Shown piece after piece: positions 1 to 10,297 of a DNA stretch of 64,000 nt (positions are counted from its first letter, which is position 1; each line of letters opens with the position of its first letter). This DNA comes from Candidatus Aenigmatarchaeota archaeon (lineage in GTDB: Archaea; Aenigmatarchaeota; Aenigmatarchaeia; CG10238-14; SCSR01): the NCBI GenBank assembly GCA_016187385.1, contig JACPJU010000001.1, positions 268,010 to 332,009 on the forward strand, given 5' to 3'. Both the position numbers and the translations under genes were made by a program. Under the pieces are notes generated by a model. The model did not search any database and was not told where the DNA came from. It worked only from the letters and a program-made list of their open reading frames with translations.

Positions 1-518
1 CCATCTCTAGAGAATTTCAATCTATATTTCCGTTCAGATTTTTCTATAGCTATTCTGAGCAATTCTGTTCTGTCTGAAGTTTCATTACTCCCGCAACTCC
101 TCATGTCTTCGGGAAAATAATTGTTTAATCCAACCTTCTTCAATAATGCGTCCAAGGTCCTAAACGAATCACCAGTATAGACACCAAAAGGCACTTTGTT
201 CTCTCTCAAATACTCTATCAGATCCGAGACTCCAGATAATGTCACAACTTTTCCTTCGTTCAAGCATCTCTCGAAAATATTTTCATATGTTGGGAGTATG
301 CGATTATTGCTTATTTCTATATCTTCCTTGGAGATGCCCTTCTTTCCAGCTATTTGAGAAACTACTGACTGTATAGTTGTTGATGTTGGATCTGCATCAG
401 TTCTTCCTCCATCGACATCATAAAGAGCTTTAACTGTTTCTATGTAAGCATTATCCGCTATATTTTCTGCTTCAATTAGAGTTCTGTACAAATCGAAAAT
501 TACAAGTCTGTCTTTCAT
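1..518 (-). CDS. HAD-superfamily hydrolase (partial, runs off window start)
   Basis: Reverse-strand reading MKDRLVIFDLYRTLIEAEN... with HAD motif I (DxxxT) and ...GVYTGDSFRTLDALLKKVGL...; frame open to the window edge; not in the ORF track. Confidence 0.7.
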   Translation of the reverse strand, partial: MKDRLVIFDLYRTLIEAENIADNAYIETVKALYDVDGGRTDADPTSTTIQSVVSQIAGKKGISKEDIEISNNRILPTYENIFERCLNEGKVVTLSGVSDLIEYLRENKVPFGVYTGDSFRTLDALLKKVGLNNYFPEDMRSCGSNETSDRTELLRIAIEKSERKYRLKFSRD

Positions 519-521
519 ATA

Positions 522-1742
522 TCAATCACCGACTATGTGAGGTTCTGGGTTAGGTACAATAATCTTTCCGTTATACCCCTTCTGCCTGAGTTTAGGTATG
601 ATGTCGTCTTTTATGTTCCATGGTAGTAATAATGCGTATTCGGGTTGTTCGTCTACCAACCTAGACTCTTCCACTATTTTGATATGCATACCTGGTGAGT
701 ACTTTCCAATTTTCAATTCATTAGTTTCGACCAAATAGTCAAGTATACTGGAATCTATTTTGCAGAAGTTTAGAAGTGTAGTTCCTTTTGCCGGCGCTCC
801 AATTCCGACAATTCTGTGACCTTTAGACTTGATATCATTCAACATGCGTTTGAGATGTTCTCTATTGCTATTTACACGGTTTCTGAAATTGTCAAAATTC
901 TCGCGCGAATTTAGATTGGATTGTTTCTCCTGATTGAGAAGAGACTTGACAGAATCCGAAATAGGATATGTTCCTTTATTGCATGCTAGGATACGGATAG
1001 ATCCACCATGGGTTGGAATGCGTTCCGCATGAAAGACATCCATATTAAATCTGTTGAAAAGATTGACGAGAGCCGTAACAGAATAGTATCTCAGATGCTC
1101 GTGATAAATTGCATCGTATTGAAGTTTTTCTATCATGTCGACTATGTAGTGTGATTCTGTCAAGAAAACTCCAGAATCTTCAAGGAGCAATTTGACACCA
1201 TCTATTATCGAGGTTAATTCTTTTGCATGCGGAATAAGGCTCAATCCTGTTATCAACTTTGCTTTTCCGTATTTGCTTGAAATTGTCTCGGCCAAACTTT
1301 CATTGAAAAAGTCTTTGATTGTGGGTATACCATTCTTTATTGCTATGTCGGCCACACTTGCCGGATCGACCCCGAGAATTCTTACGTTCTGTTTTGCAAA
1401 CTCTTGTAATAATGCGCCGTCGTTAGACGCTATATCAATAACCAAATCTTTTTCTGTCAGATTAAAATCTTTTACAAAACGTTCTGCTAATGATTTCATA
1501 TGCGCCAAAAGAGGTTTGTTGGAAGCCGATGTATATATGTAATTGTCAGTGAACAAAACTTTCGGGTCTACAGCATAATTCAACTGGACTAGTTTACAGT
1601 CTTCGCAAAAGAATACATTAAGGGGATAGAATGTTTCACTTTTACCAAGTTGTTCTTCCGATAGGAAAGCATCGCTTGGTGGTTGATGGCTCAAATCAAT
1701 GACATTGTACAATTTTTCGCTAGAGCATATTTCGCATTTCAT
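522..1742 (-). CDS. SAM-dependent NDP-sugar C-methyltransferase-like protein
   Basis: N-terminal CxxC..CxxC zinc site (CEICSS...CEDCKLVQL), Rossmann VIDIASNDGALLQEF, EHLRYYS motif, C-terminal GIGAPAKGTTLLNF typical of the TylCIII/NovU type. Confidence 0.85.
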   Translation of the reverse strand: MKCEICSSEKLYNVIDLSHQPPSDAFLSEEQLGKSETFYPLNVFFCEDCKLVQLNYAVDPKVLFTDNYIYTSASNKPLLAHMKSLAERFVKDFNLTEKDLVIDIASNDGALLQEFAKQNVRILGVDPASVADIAIKNGIPTIKDFFNESLAETISSKYGKAKLITGLSLIPHAKELTSIIDGVKLLLEDSGVFLTESHYIVDMIEKLQYDAIYHEHLRYYSVTALVNLFNRFNMDVFHAERIPTHGGSIRILACNKGTYPISDSVKSLLNQEKQSNLNSRENFDNFRNRVNSNREHLKRMLNDIKSKGHRIVGIGAPAKGTTLLNFCKIDSSILDYLVETNELKIGKYSPGMHIKIVEESRLVDEQPEYALLLPWNIKDDIIPKLRQKGYNGKIIVPNPEPHIVGD

Positions 1743-1788
1743 AGTATAAGTTACAAATGATAAATTTTTAAATTCGAGAATCTCGACA

Positions 1789-2721
1789 TCAGCTGTTATT
1801 TTTCTTGAACCAGTCTATCGTTTGATCAAGACCTTCTTCGAAGTTTACTTTCGGCTCCCATCTTAGTATTTTTTTGGCTAGTGAATTGTCACCACACAAC
1901 CTAGTAGACCCCGGCACCTGCTTGTTCAATACAGACAATGTCGAATCAAACCTGTCTGCTATTTGCTTGGCTATGTCAATTACTTTTATCTCACGCCCCA
2001 ATCCTATATTGATGGGACCGCCGATAAAATCGGTTTCAGCTGCCTTTATAATGGCATCAACAGTATCGTGTATGAATACGAAATCCCGTGTAGGTTTGTC
2101 TGTCCATATCTCGACTTTCTTGTCATTCATCGCTTGGGTTATGACTTTCGGTATGAAAAATTCAGAGTCCTGTCTCGGACCGAATGTATTGAACAACCTG
2201 AGAAAAACAATCGGCATGTTGTACTCTCTTATGAATGTGGTACACATATCCTCCCCCAGTTTTTTGGAAACCCTGTAAATGTCACCTGTCTTGTATATGT
2301 CGACAACTTGTGTTGGGTGCTTTTCGTCAATAGGTAAATATTTAGGCTCGCCATAAATCAGGGCAGTGGAAGTGAAGACAAGTTTTTTAAGATTTTCTAT
2401 CTTCAGTGCAGACTTGAGTACATTGTAGGTCCCCAATACATTAACTTTGAATGCAGTATCGTATTTCTCATTACTAATGGACGGAGATGTATAAGCCGCC
2501 AAATGGAATATGTACTCTAAACTGTCTGGAAGTGCAAAGTTATACTCGGTTATATCCTGCTTGATAAAAGTCACTTGGCCGTCTAGGTGTTGGATATTTT
2601 TGCCGAACTTTATATCAAGTACACTGACATTAGCGCCGAGCTCAACCAATTTCTCAGCGATGTGCGACCCTATGAAACCTGACCCGCCTGTTATTAATAC
2701 TTTCTTGTTTTTCCAGTCCAT
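1789..2721 (-). CDS. NAD-dependent epimerase/dehydratase (extended SDR)
   Basis: ITGGSGFIGSHIAEKL and YRVSKKLGED (YxxxK). Confidence 0.88.
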   Translation of the reverse strand: MDWKNKKVLITGGSGFIGSHIAEKLVELGANVSVLDIKFGKNIQHLDGQVTFIKQDITEYNFALPDSLEYIFHLAAYTSPSISNEKYDTAFKVNVLGTYNVLKSALKIENLKKLVFTSTALIYGEPKYLPIDEKHPTQVVDIYKTGDIYRVSKKLGEDMCTTFIREYNMPIVFLRLFNTFGPRQDSEFFIPKVITQAMNDKKVEIWTDKPTRDFVFIHDTVDAIIKAAETDFIGGPINIGLGREIKVIDIAKQIADRFDSTLSVLNKQVPGSTRLCGDNSLAKKILRWEPKVNFEEGLDQTIDWFKKNNS

Positions 2722-2743
2722 ATTTAACTCTCGCTCTTTCGGT

Positions 2744-3835
2744 TTAAACTTTTATTATAGAATGTTCTCCTACAACAAGTTGGATTGCCGTTGAAGGAGT
2801 CCCTAAAAATTCAGAGATATTTACATTTCCTCCAATTAGACTATCGACAATCCTTTGTCGACAATTTATTTTTGAATTTCCTATAACTATGCTAGACTCG
2901 ATTTCAGCATTCTCGATTATTGTATTGTCCCCTATCGATGTGTAGGGACCCAGACATGCATTATCCCCAATCACGCAATTCTTGCCTATAACAACAGGCC
3001 CTTTTACAGAAGCTCCTTTCTTGATTATTGTTCCTGTGTCGATATTCACCTTGCCCACAATAGTTGCACCATCTTCAACCAAACCTTTGTTGGATGGTTT
3101 TAATTCGTCCAACAAAAGTCTGTTAGCTTCTAAAATACCTACTGGGTCTCCAGGGTCTTTCCACCATTCTGCATCGACAATCTCATGATGGACATTTTTG
3201 CCGCTGTCTATAATACCCTGCACCGCTTCTGTAATCTCGTATTCGTTTCTTGAGGATGGTTTCAATCTTTCTATGGAATCGAAGATGTGTCTATTCAACA
3301 TATAAATGCCGACCATGGCCAAATCGCTCGGAGGAATTTTAGGTTTCTCGACTAGCCTTATTAATTTTCCGTCCTTTATTTCAGCAACGCCGAATCTACT
3401 CGGATTCTGTATGTTCTTCAGCAAAATTAGACCGTCTATATCAGAATCCATGAATTTTTCGACATATTTCTTTATACCGCCTTTCAAAATGTTGTCACCA
3501 AGATGAACTACAAATTTTCCATCTTTATTATTGGTTGTAAGAAAATCCTTTGCAACCTTGACTGCATGAGCCAAACCTCTTGGAGCGTCTTGTTCTATAT
3601 AAGTAACTTTTATACCTAGTTTTGACCCGTCTCCAACAGCGTCTTTTATTTCTTGTATCCTTTGGGGGGTATGGCCAACTATTATTCCTACGTCGGTAAT
3701 ACCAGCATCTTTTAACGTTTCTATTGAATAGAACAGCATAGGTTTGTTGGCTAGGGGGATTAGATGTTTATTGCTCGTGTGAGTTATTGGCCTTAAGCGT
3801 GTCCCATGACCACCTGCCAAAATCAGACCTTTCAT
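2744..3835 (-). CDS. Glucose-1-phosphate thymidylyltransferase-like nucleotidyltransferase, long form with LbH C-terminus
   Basis: MKGLILAGGHGTRLRPITHTSNKHLIPLANKPM; C-terminal hexapeptide-type repeats (GPVVIGKNCVIGDNACLGPYTSIG). Confidence 0.87.
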   Translation of the reverse strand: MKGLILAGGHGTRLRPITHTSNKHLIPLANKPMLFYSIETLKDAGITDVGIIVGHTPQRIQEIKDAVGDGSKLGIKVTYIEQDAPRGLAHAVKVAKDFLTTNNKDGKFVVHLGDNILKGGIKKYVEKFMDSDIDGLILLKNIQNPSRFGVAEIKDGKLIRLVEKPKIPPSDLAMVGIYMLNRHIFDSIERLKPSSRNEYEITEAVQGIIDSGKNVHHEIVDAEWWKDPGDPVGILEANRLLLDELKPSNKGLVEDGATIVGKVNIDTGTIIKKGASVKGPVVIGKNCVIGDNACLGPYTSIGDNTIIENAEIESSIVIGNSKINCRQRIVDSLIGGNVNISEFLGTPSTAIQLVVGEHSIIKV

Positions 3836-3903
3836 GACATCATCTATTTAAGTTTTACACTTAACATATAAGCGTTAATTTATTAAAGCTAATTGTTGAT
3901 TCG

Positions 3904-5034
3904 ATGATCCCGTTGTTTAAACCTTGGGTTGGTAAAGAAGAGATAGAAGCAGTAGCCGAAGTTATCAATTCTGGCTGGCTAGGAGTAGGTCCTAAGACTC
4001 AAGAATTCGAAGAAAAATTTGCTGAATATGTGGGAGCAGATTATGCAATAGCTGTCAATTCTGGGACTGCCGCTTTAGATATTGCCATCAAAGCACTTGG
4101 AATAAAATCTGGTGAAATACTAGTACCCTCACTGACATTCGCTGCTACGGCTAATGTCGCATTATATAACAACGCCAAGCCTGTTTTTGTGGATATTGAC
4201 GAAGATACTAACTGTATGAGCATAGAAGATGCAAAAAGGAAATTCACTGAAGATACAAAAGCTATCATACCCGTCCACTATGGCGGTCACCCGTGCGACA
4301 TGGATGAATTTATCGAATTTGCCCAACGAAAAGAGATTCCGATAATAGAAGACGCGGCACATGCCGCCGGGGCTGAATACAATGGGAAAAAGATCGGTTC
4401 TGTATCTGATATCACCTGTTTCAGCTTTCATCCTGTAAAAAACATGGCAACTGGAGACGGTGGCATGGTAACTACAAACGACGAAAAGGTTTATCAGGCT
4501 GTTAAAAAGTTGAGATGGTTCTGCATCAACAAATCGACTTTCGAAAGAGCTGAAAACAAAAAATACTCATGGTATTACGAAATAGACGGGTTAGGATACA
4601 AATATCATATGAATGACATAACAGCTGCTATCGGACTTGTACAATTAAAGAAATTGGATAAAGCGAATGAATTGAGAAGAAACATTTCTAGCCGCTATAT
4701 GAAAGCATTTTCAGACTTGGGATGGGTGAAATTACCTGTAGAAAAACCAAATGTCAAGAGCTCATGGCATATGTTTGTCCCGAAGGTAAAAAATAGAGAC
4801 GGGTTAATAGAACACTTGGGTAACAATGGTATATCTGCAGGTGTTCATTATTTACCTGTTCATATGCACCCTTATTTTGAGGGTTTAATAAAAGAAGGTC
4901 GTATAAATAGACCAGACACACCTGTAACAGATACTGTATGGAAAAATATAATAACACTGCCTCTATTTCCTGGGCTGGCTGATGCTGAATTGGAGAAAAT
5001 CGTAGCATCTGTAAGGGAATTCAAACCAGAATGA
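3904..5034 (+). CDS. DegT/DnrJ/EryC1 sugar aminotransferase
   Basis: VNSGTAALDIAIKALGI, IEDAAHAAGAEYNGKKIG, SFHPVKNMATGDGGM (PLP Lys). Confidence 0.92.
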   Translation: MIPLFKPWVGKEEIEAVAEVINSGWLGVGPKTQEFEEKFAEYVGADYAIAVNSGTAALDIAIKALGIKSGEILVPSLTFAATANVALYNNAKPVFVDIDEDTNCMSIEDAKRKFTEDTKAIIPVHYGGHPCDMDEFIEFAQRKEIPIIEDAAHAAGAEYNGKKIGSVSDITCFSFHPVKNMATGDGGMVTTNDEKVYQAVKKLRWFCINKSTFERAENKKYSWYYEIDGLGYKYHMNDITAAIGLVQLKKLDKANELRRNISSRYMKAFSDLGWVKLPVEKPNVKSSWHMFVPKVKNRDGLIEHLGNNGISAGVHYLPVHMHPYFEGLIKEGRINRPDTPVTDTVWKNIITLPLFPGLADAELEKIVASVREFKPE

Positions 5035-5080
5035 CACATTCCTTTAAATTATTATCGGGATTACTCTATTTAGTGATTGT

Positions 5081-6097
5081 TTGAATCGTCCAATGGTCTC
5101 TGTTATTGTATTGAACTACAATGGTGGTAGATTTATCCAGGATTGCTTAGATTCATTGAAGAAAATAGACCATGGCAAGTATACGTATGAAGTGGTTGTT
5201 GTAGATAATGCGTCATCTGATAATTCTGTAGAGATAATAAAAAAATATCTACCATGGATAAAATTTATTGAAACTGGAAAGAATTTGGGGTATGCCGGTG
5301 GTAACAATGTTGGTGTTAGTGTAGCGAAGGGTAAGTATCTGATATTTTTGAACCCGGACACTGTTGTAGACAAAAATTTTCTTAAAGAACTGGTGGATTC
5401 TATCGAAAAAGATAAAAGTGTCGGTGCATTCTCTTCAAAGGTTCTCTACAAGAATCGGAAGGATAAAATAAACACTGTAGGTGGTTTCTGGAGTATTTTA
5501 GGTATATCAGGATCCGTTGGCGAAGGCAAGAGAGATGATGATGTAGGTAGTACAATTTACACATTCTATCCAACAGGGTGTTCAATGATAATCGACAAAA
5601 AATTGTATACTTCGATAGGAAAATTTGATGATGATTACTTTCTTTATTGCGAAGATCCTGACATTGGTTGGAGGTTATGGGATAATGGGTATAAAGTAGC
5701 ACTTGCCCCGAAATCTAAAGTTTATCATTCAGTGAGCGGGTCCCTAAAGGGGCTTGGTAAGAAAGCGTACAGCGACACATTCTACTATTACAACGCAAGG
5801 AACGGATTGATAACAATTGCGAAGAATGCCGCGATGTTGGATTTGTTTTGGATGATACCTGTATACATATTTTCATGGTCGGCTCTTTCCATTCTTTTTC
5901 TAATTAGGGGGAACCTAAGAGCTGCTAAATCGGTGATAAAAGGCGTTGTATGGCCAGTATCAAACATTGGTTGGATACTTGAGAAAAGAAGAAAATCTTA
6001 TAGAAAGAAAACAGGTAAAGCCAAAACGATGATGATGGGTTTCATTGATACGGTGAGAATATTTCTTGGTTCAAAAGTAGAGAAACATTTTGCATAG
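5081..6097 (+). CDS. Glycosyltransferase family 2
   Basis: VSVIVLNYNGGRFIQDCLDSL, FLNPDTVVD, C-terminal TM segment. Confidence 0.9.
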   Translation: MNRPMVSVIVLNYNGGRFIQDCLDSLKKIDHGKYTYEVVVVDNASSDNSVEIIKKYLPWIKFIETGKNLGYAGGNNVGVSVAKGKYLIFLNPDTVVDKNFLKELVDSIEKDKSVGAFSSKVLYKNRKDKINTVGGFWSILGISGSVGEGKRDDDVGSTIYTFYPTGCSMIIDKKLYTSIGKFDDDYFLYCEDPDIGWRLWDNGYKVALAPKSKVYHSVSGSLKGLGKKAYSDTFYYYNARNGLITIAKNAAMLDLFWMIPVYIFSWSALSILFLIRGNLRAAKSVIKGVVWPVSNIGWILEKRRKSYRKKTGKAKTMMMGFIDTVRIFLGSKVEKHFA

Positions 6098-7088
6098 ATG
6101 GTTTCACATGAAAATAGAGATAGTTGAAAATGATGAAAAGAAATGGCGCGATTTGTATAAACATGACTTTACACCGGTATTCAGAACTTTCGAGTGGGCA
6201 AAAGTGGCATTGGATAATCCGAAATACATTATAGCTAGGGACGGAGAAGAATTGATAGGCTGGATGGCTTTCCAAGAAAAAAGGTTAACATTCATAAAAA
6301 TACGCACTTCTTGTTCTATGCCGATCGGCACAAACGACGAGGTTAAATTAAATATTCTGAGATTTTTCAAGAGCCTTTCTGGTGTAAATATAGTGAATAC
6401 AACCTATCAGGATCACAGACTCAGCAATCTAGCTTTCAAAACAGGATTTAATCCGACTGAAAAGGCTACTGTAATTGTCGATTTGACTAAACATGAAAGT
6501 ACTATGGAGTTTTTGGATAAAGATAGCAGATATGATGTTAACAAGGCGAAGAAACAAGGTGTAACAGTTGTAGATGCTACAATTGATGAAAATGCATGGG
6601 AAGAATTCTTCGAAATTTACGATGATGTTGGTAAAACTTGGGGTGTAGGAACTTTAAATAAAGAAGATTTCATGAGATTCAAGTCACTCATACCGCATAA
6701 TCTCGTAAAATTATTTGTTGCGAAATCAGGTGATAAAATAGCATCGGGTGCTATAATACTCAATTCCGAGGATACTGTGATTTTTTACATAAACGCATCT
6801 AACCAAGATATCAAACATATACAAGCGAATAGCATATTGATTTACGAAATCATGGATTATGCGAAAAGGAACGGATTTCAATATTTTGATTTGTTTGGAT
6901 ATGATTTGTTTGCTAAGAAAAATGAGAAAACTTATGGGATAAACAAATTCAAAATGAGTTTTGGTGGAGAGGTTAAGAAATTTTATAAATTTACAAATTC
7001 CACCTTGTTTGTAATAGCCAGAAAATTATATAACAAAATAAGAATTTTGAAAAACTTCTATTTTTTCATTCAAAGAACTAGAGGATAA
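6090..7088 (+). CDS. GNAT/FemAB-like acyltransferase
   Basis: FEWAKVALDNPKYIIAR...; C-terminal GNAT-like YFDLFGYD...INKFKMSFGGEVKKF typical of FemAB/BioF2-like proteins. Confidence 0.65.
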   Translation: MHRWFHMKIEIVENDEKKWRDLYKHDFTPVFRTFEWAKVALDNPKYIIARDGEELIGWMAFQEKRLTFIKIRTSCSMPIGTNDEVKLNILRFFKSLSGVNIVNTTYQDHRLSNLAFKTGFNPTEKATVIVDLTKHESTMEFLDKDSRYDVNKAKKQGVTVVDATIDENAWEEFFEIYDDVGKTWGVGTLNKEDFMRFKSLIPHNLVKLFVAKSGDKIASGAIILNSEDTVIFYINASNQDIKHIQANSILIYEIMDYAKRNGFQYFDLFGYDLFAKKNEKTYGINKFKMSFGGEVKKFYKFTNSTLFVIARKLYNKIRILKNFYFFIQRTRG

Positions 7089-7102
7089 CTCGGATAATTA
7101 TT

Positions 7103-7882
7103 ATGACCAAGAAACTTCGTATTGTACTTGCAACTAGTTCTTACCCGAGTGCTATGTATTTTGTAGAGAGCGTATGTAGAGAAAAAAATGTGGCTGGAAT
7201 AATATTCGAAGAAAAACGCGGAAGAAAAGAATCTATATTAAGAGTACTAAAACGCACTAGAAAATTGGGATTACTGAAAGCAATCGATGAACTTATATTT
7301 TATTTTTCCAAGAGATTTTTACTTGGCAAAGGAAAAGCTTTCTCGAAAACAAATGATGCGTATATAGATAATATACCGATATGTTATGTTAAAAACATAA
7401 ATGATACCGAAGCCAAAAATTTTATAAGGAAATTAAAAGCTGATGTTTTGGTGGTTTATGGAGTAAGTATCTTAAAAGATGAGATAATCTCTATTTTACC
7501 CAAAGGTGTTTTGAACATGCATCCTGGCATAACTCCAGAATATCGCGGACTCGATCCTTTATTTTGGTCTATCATTAACAAAGATTTTGATAAAATAGGT
7601 GCTACAATTCACTTTATTGATAAAGGTGTAGATACTGGTCCTGTAATAGTTCAGAATACTATAGATGTCAGACGAAATGATTCTTACGCAACTCTCTTCG
7701 AGAAAGTTTTGAAAGAAGGTATCAATTCGATGATAGCTGCATTGACGCTCGTCGAAAACGACGCTGTCAAAATAATTAACAGGCAGAAATCTTCCAGTCG
7801 TTTGTATACGCGTCCTGGGATTTCTAATTATTTGGCGTATAGGAAAGGAATGAAAACTCTCAGAGAATCAAGGAACTTGTAA
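7103..7882 (+). CDS. Formyltransferase family protein (putative sugar N-formyltransferase)
   Basis: GVLNMHPGITPEYRGLDPLFWSI and GVDTGPVI give the Asn-His-Asp catalytic set of the methionyl-tRNA/sugar formyltransferase fold; genomic context is glycan synthesis. Confidence 0.8.
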   Translation: MTKKLRIVLATSSYPSAMYFVESVCREKNVAGIIFEEKRGRKESILRVLKRTRKLGLLKAIDELIFYFSKRFLLGKGKAFSKTNDAYIDNIPICYVKNINDTEAKNFIRKLKADVLVVYGVSILKDEIISILPKGVLNMHPGITPEYRGLDPLFWSIINKDFDKIGATIHFIDKGVDTGPVIVQNTIDVRRNDSYATLFEKVLKEGINSMIAALTLVENDAVKIINRQKSSSRLYTRPGISNYLAYRKGMKTLRESRNL

Positions 7883-8306
7883 ACAAATAATTCAAAAAAA
7901 TATTTGTTATAGAATTAAGGAAAATGAATATGAAATATCTTGCGCCAATACCCCCCAGAAATCTTACAATAACTGTAGTTAAAAAATAATATCCGATTAG
8001 AGTAAACCAGAATCCTTCAAATCCAAAGAAATGTCCTGAAAATACAACTATTATTTGAGCGGGAAATGAAAATAATACAAAACGTTGCAATCGAAGATAT
8101 ATGAAACTGTGTGAAACGGATAGAATTATAGCCAGTAGAAGACCTTCATAAATACCGAATCTTATGCCAGTTAACCATGGTGCAAAAAATAAAAAATCTA
8201 CTCCGCTTGAATGTAAAAATCTTTTTGAAAATGCGTCGAATGCAAGATTCAATAGAACAAAAATGAATGAAAATATTAAAAAATCAGATGTTAATTCTAA
8301 TGGCAT
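7860..8306 (-). CDS. Small integral membrane protein of unknown function
   Basis: Several hydrophobic segments; overlaps the 3' end of the convergent formyltransferase gene. Confidence 0.5.
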   Translation of the reverse strand: MPLELTSDFLIFSFIFVLLNLAFDAFSKRFLHSSGVDFLFFAPWLTGIRFGIYEGLLLAIILSVSHSFIYLRLQRFVLFSFPAQIIVVFSGHFFGFEGFWFTLIGYYFLTTVIVRFLGGIGARYFIFIFLNSITNIFLNYLFTSSLIL

Positions 8307-8318
8307 AGTTGAATCATT

Positions 8319-9668
8319 CTATAGATTTGTGTATAATGGAAATTGTTTACATAGGTTTTCTACAGAATTCTTAACGTTCTTTACAACTTGATTGTTTTTC
8401 ATATCTGATTTAAATTTTTTGAGATATTCTTGCCTTTTTTCTTTGTTGCTTGGTAATTGGTGACCTTTAACTTCGTTAATAATCTGAGACATTAAATTTC
8501 CTATGACTTTCATTTCGTTTTCCTTCATACTTCTGGTTGTAATTGCGGGTGTACCTAATCTAATTCCACTTGGGTAAAAGGGAGATGATGGGTCATTAGG
8601 AATGGTGTTTTTATTAACTATAATACCACAAAGTTCCAATGTTTCCTGTACCAATATTCCATTACCTTCACCAAGGTCTGTAAGATCTATTAGTATCATA
8701 TGATTGTCAGTACCACTTGTTACAAGTTTTAATCCATTATTCATCAGTTCTTCGGCAAGTGCTTTAGCATTTTTTACAATTTGCAGACTATATTCTTTGA
8801 ATTCTGGTTTCATTGATTCGTGTAATGCAACTGCTATGCCGGCAGTTGTATTATCATGCGGTCCTCCCTGCAACCCCGGGAATACTGATTTGTCTATTTT
8901 ATCTGCAAGTTCTGGGTCTTTTTCCAATCCTTTCCTAGTAACCATTATCATAGCTCCTCTCGGACCTCTGAGTGTCTTGTGCGTTGTGGTCATAATAACA
9001 TGGACATAAGACGCCGGGCTTTTATGTACACCTGCAGCAACCAATCCGGCTATATGGGATATATCAGCAGCTAAATATGACCCTGTTTCATCGGCTATTC
9101 TTGAAAACTCTTCGAATGGAAATTCCCTTGTATATGCAGTCGCTCCTACCCAAATAATTTTAGGTTTGTTCTCTGCAGCCAGTTTCCTTACTTCTTCCAA
9201 GTCTATATAACCATCCGGCTTGACGTGATAAGGCACACTTTTAAAATATTGACCGGTAATACTTGTTTTCCATCCATGTGTTAAATGACCGCCATCAGTC
9301 AAATTCTGACCCATTATTACATCACCGGGCTTACAGATTGCAAAATAAATAGCAATATTGGCTGGTGAACCCGAATACGCTTGAACATTTGCATGAGGGA
9401 CATTGAAAAGGGTTTTAGCTCTTTCTATAGCTAGTTTTTCCACAGTGTCGATAAACTCATTGCCTGCATAATATCTTTTCCCGGGATAGCCCTCTGAATA
9501 TTTGTTTGTCAATACCGATCCTATAGCCTGCAATACGGCTACACTGGTGAAATTTTCCGATGGTATAAGATCCAGAGTATTTCTCTGTCTATCAAGTTCG
9601 TTGGTTATGGCCTCAAAAGTTTGAGGGTCTGTATTTTTTAAAATTTGTAGCCATTCCATCGTATTCAC
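8319..9668 (-). CDS. glyA: Serine hydroxymethyltransferase
   Basis: LIPSENFTSVAVLQAIGSVLTNKYSEGYPGKRYYAGNEFID; VIMTTTHKTLRGPRGAMI (PLP Lys). Confidence 0.96.
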   Translation of the reverse strand: MNTMEWLQILKNTDPQTFEAITNELDRQRNTLDLIPSENFTSVAVLQAIGSVLTNKYSEGYPGKRYYAGNEFIDTVEKLAIERAKTLFNVPHANVQAYSGSPANIAIYFAICKPGDVIMGQNLTDGGHLTHGWKTSITGQYFKSVPYHVKPDGYIDLEEVRKLAAENKPKIIWVGATAYTREFPFEEFSRIADETGSYLAADISHIAGLVAAGVHKSPASYVHVIMTTTHKTLRGPRGAMIMVTRKGLEKDPELADKIDKSVFPGLQGGPHDNTTAGIAVALHESMKPEFKEYSLQIVKNAKALAEELMNNGLKLVTSGTDNHMILIDLTDLGEGNGILVQETLELCGIIVNKNTIPNDPSSPFYPSGIRLGTPAITTRSMKENEMKVIGNLMSQIINEVKGHQLPSNKEKRQEYLKKFKSDMKNNQVVKNVKNSVENLCKQFPLYTNL

Positions 9669-9757
9669 AATTCATTTAAAATGGAGTTAACTATAAATAG
9701 GTGACAGTAAACATATACAACACTAACATTCTAAAACCTTGAGTAATATTAAAAATT

Positions 9758-10297
9758 ATGAAAAGACACGATCTTAGAAATGAATTGATTTTGAAAAGAA
9801 ATGCACTAAATAGGAATCTTGTGATTGAGACAAGCAAAGTCATAGTAGACAAAGTAAGAAATTACGAGCCTTTCAAAAAGTCTACTAGAATTATGTTATA
9901 TTTTGAAATTGGGAACGAAGTTAAAATAAGTCCGTTGCTTGATGATAGCAAAGAATTCTATTTGCCGAAATTGTTGAATAATAGTATAGTGCCTATAAGA
10001 TTTACAGGATTTGATAGGTTAGAAACCAATAATTTTGGTGTAAAAGAACCTTCTGGTTCTGAGATAGACAAAAACAGATTGGAAATATGCATTGTTCCTG
10101 GAGTTTGTTTCGATGTGGAAGGAAATAGAATGGGTTATGGTAAAGGTTTCTACGACAGGTTTTTAGGCGACTTTAACGGATTGAAGATTGGTATATGTTA
10201 TGAATTTCAACTTGTAGAAAAAGTCCATGAGAAAAAACATGATATAACAATGGATGTAATAATAACTGAGAAAGATATCTATGAGAACAAATGGTAA
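9758..10297 (+). CDS. 5-formyltetrahydrofolate cyclo-ligase
   Basis: MKRHDLRNELILKRNAL...; VPGVCFDVEGNRMGYGKGFYDRFL motif. Confidence 0.9.
   Translation: MKRHDLRNELILKRNALNRNLVIETSKVIVDKVRNYEPFKKSTRIMLYFEIGNEVKISPLLDDSKEFYLPKLLNNSIVPIRFTGFDRLETNNFGVKEPSGSEIDKNRLEICIVPGVCFDVEGNRMGYGKGFYDRFLGDFNGLKIGICYEFQLVEKVHEKKHDITMDVIITEKDIYENKW

Noticed and set aside
1192-1542. 116-aa plus-strand ORF
   Set aside because: Lies wholly antisense to the well-supported C-methyltransferase gene; composition looks like a mirror ORF.
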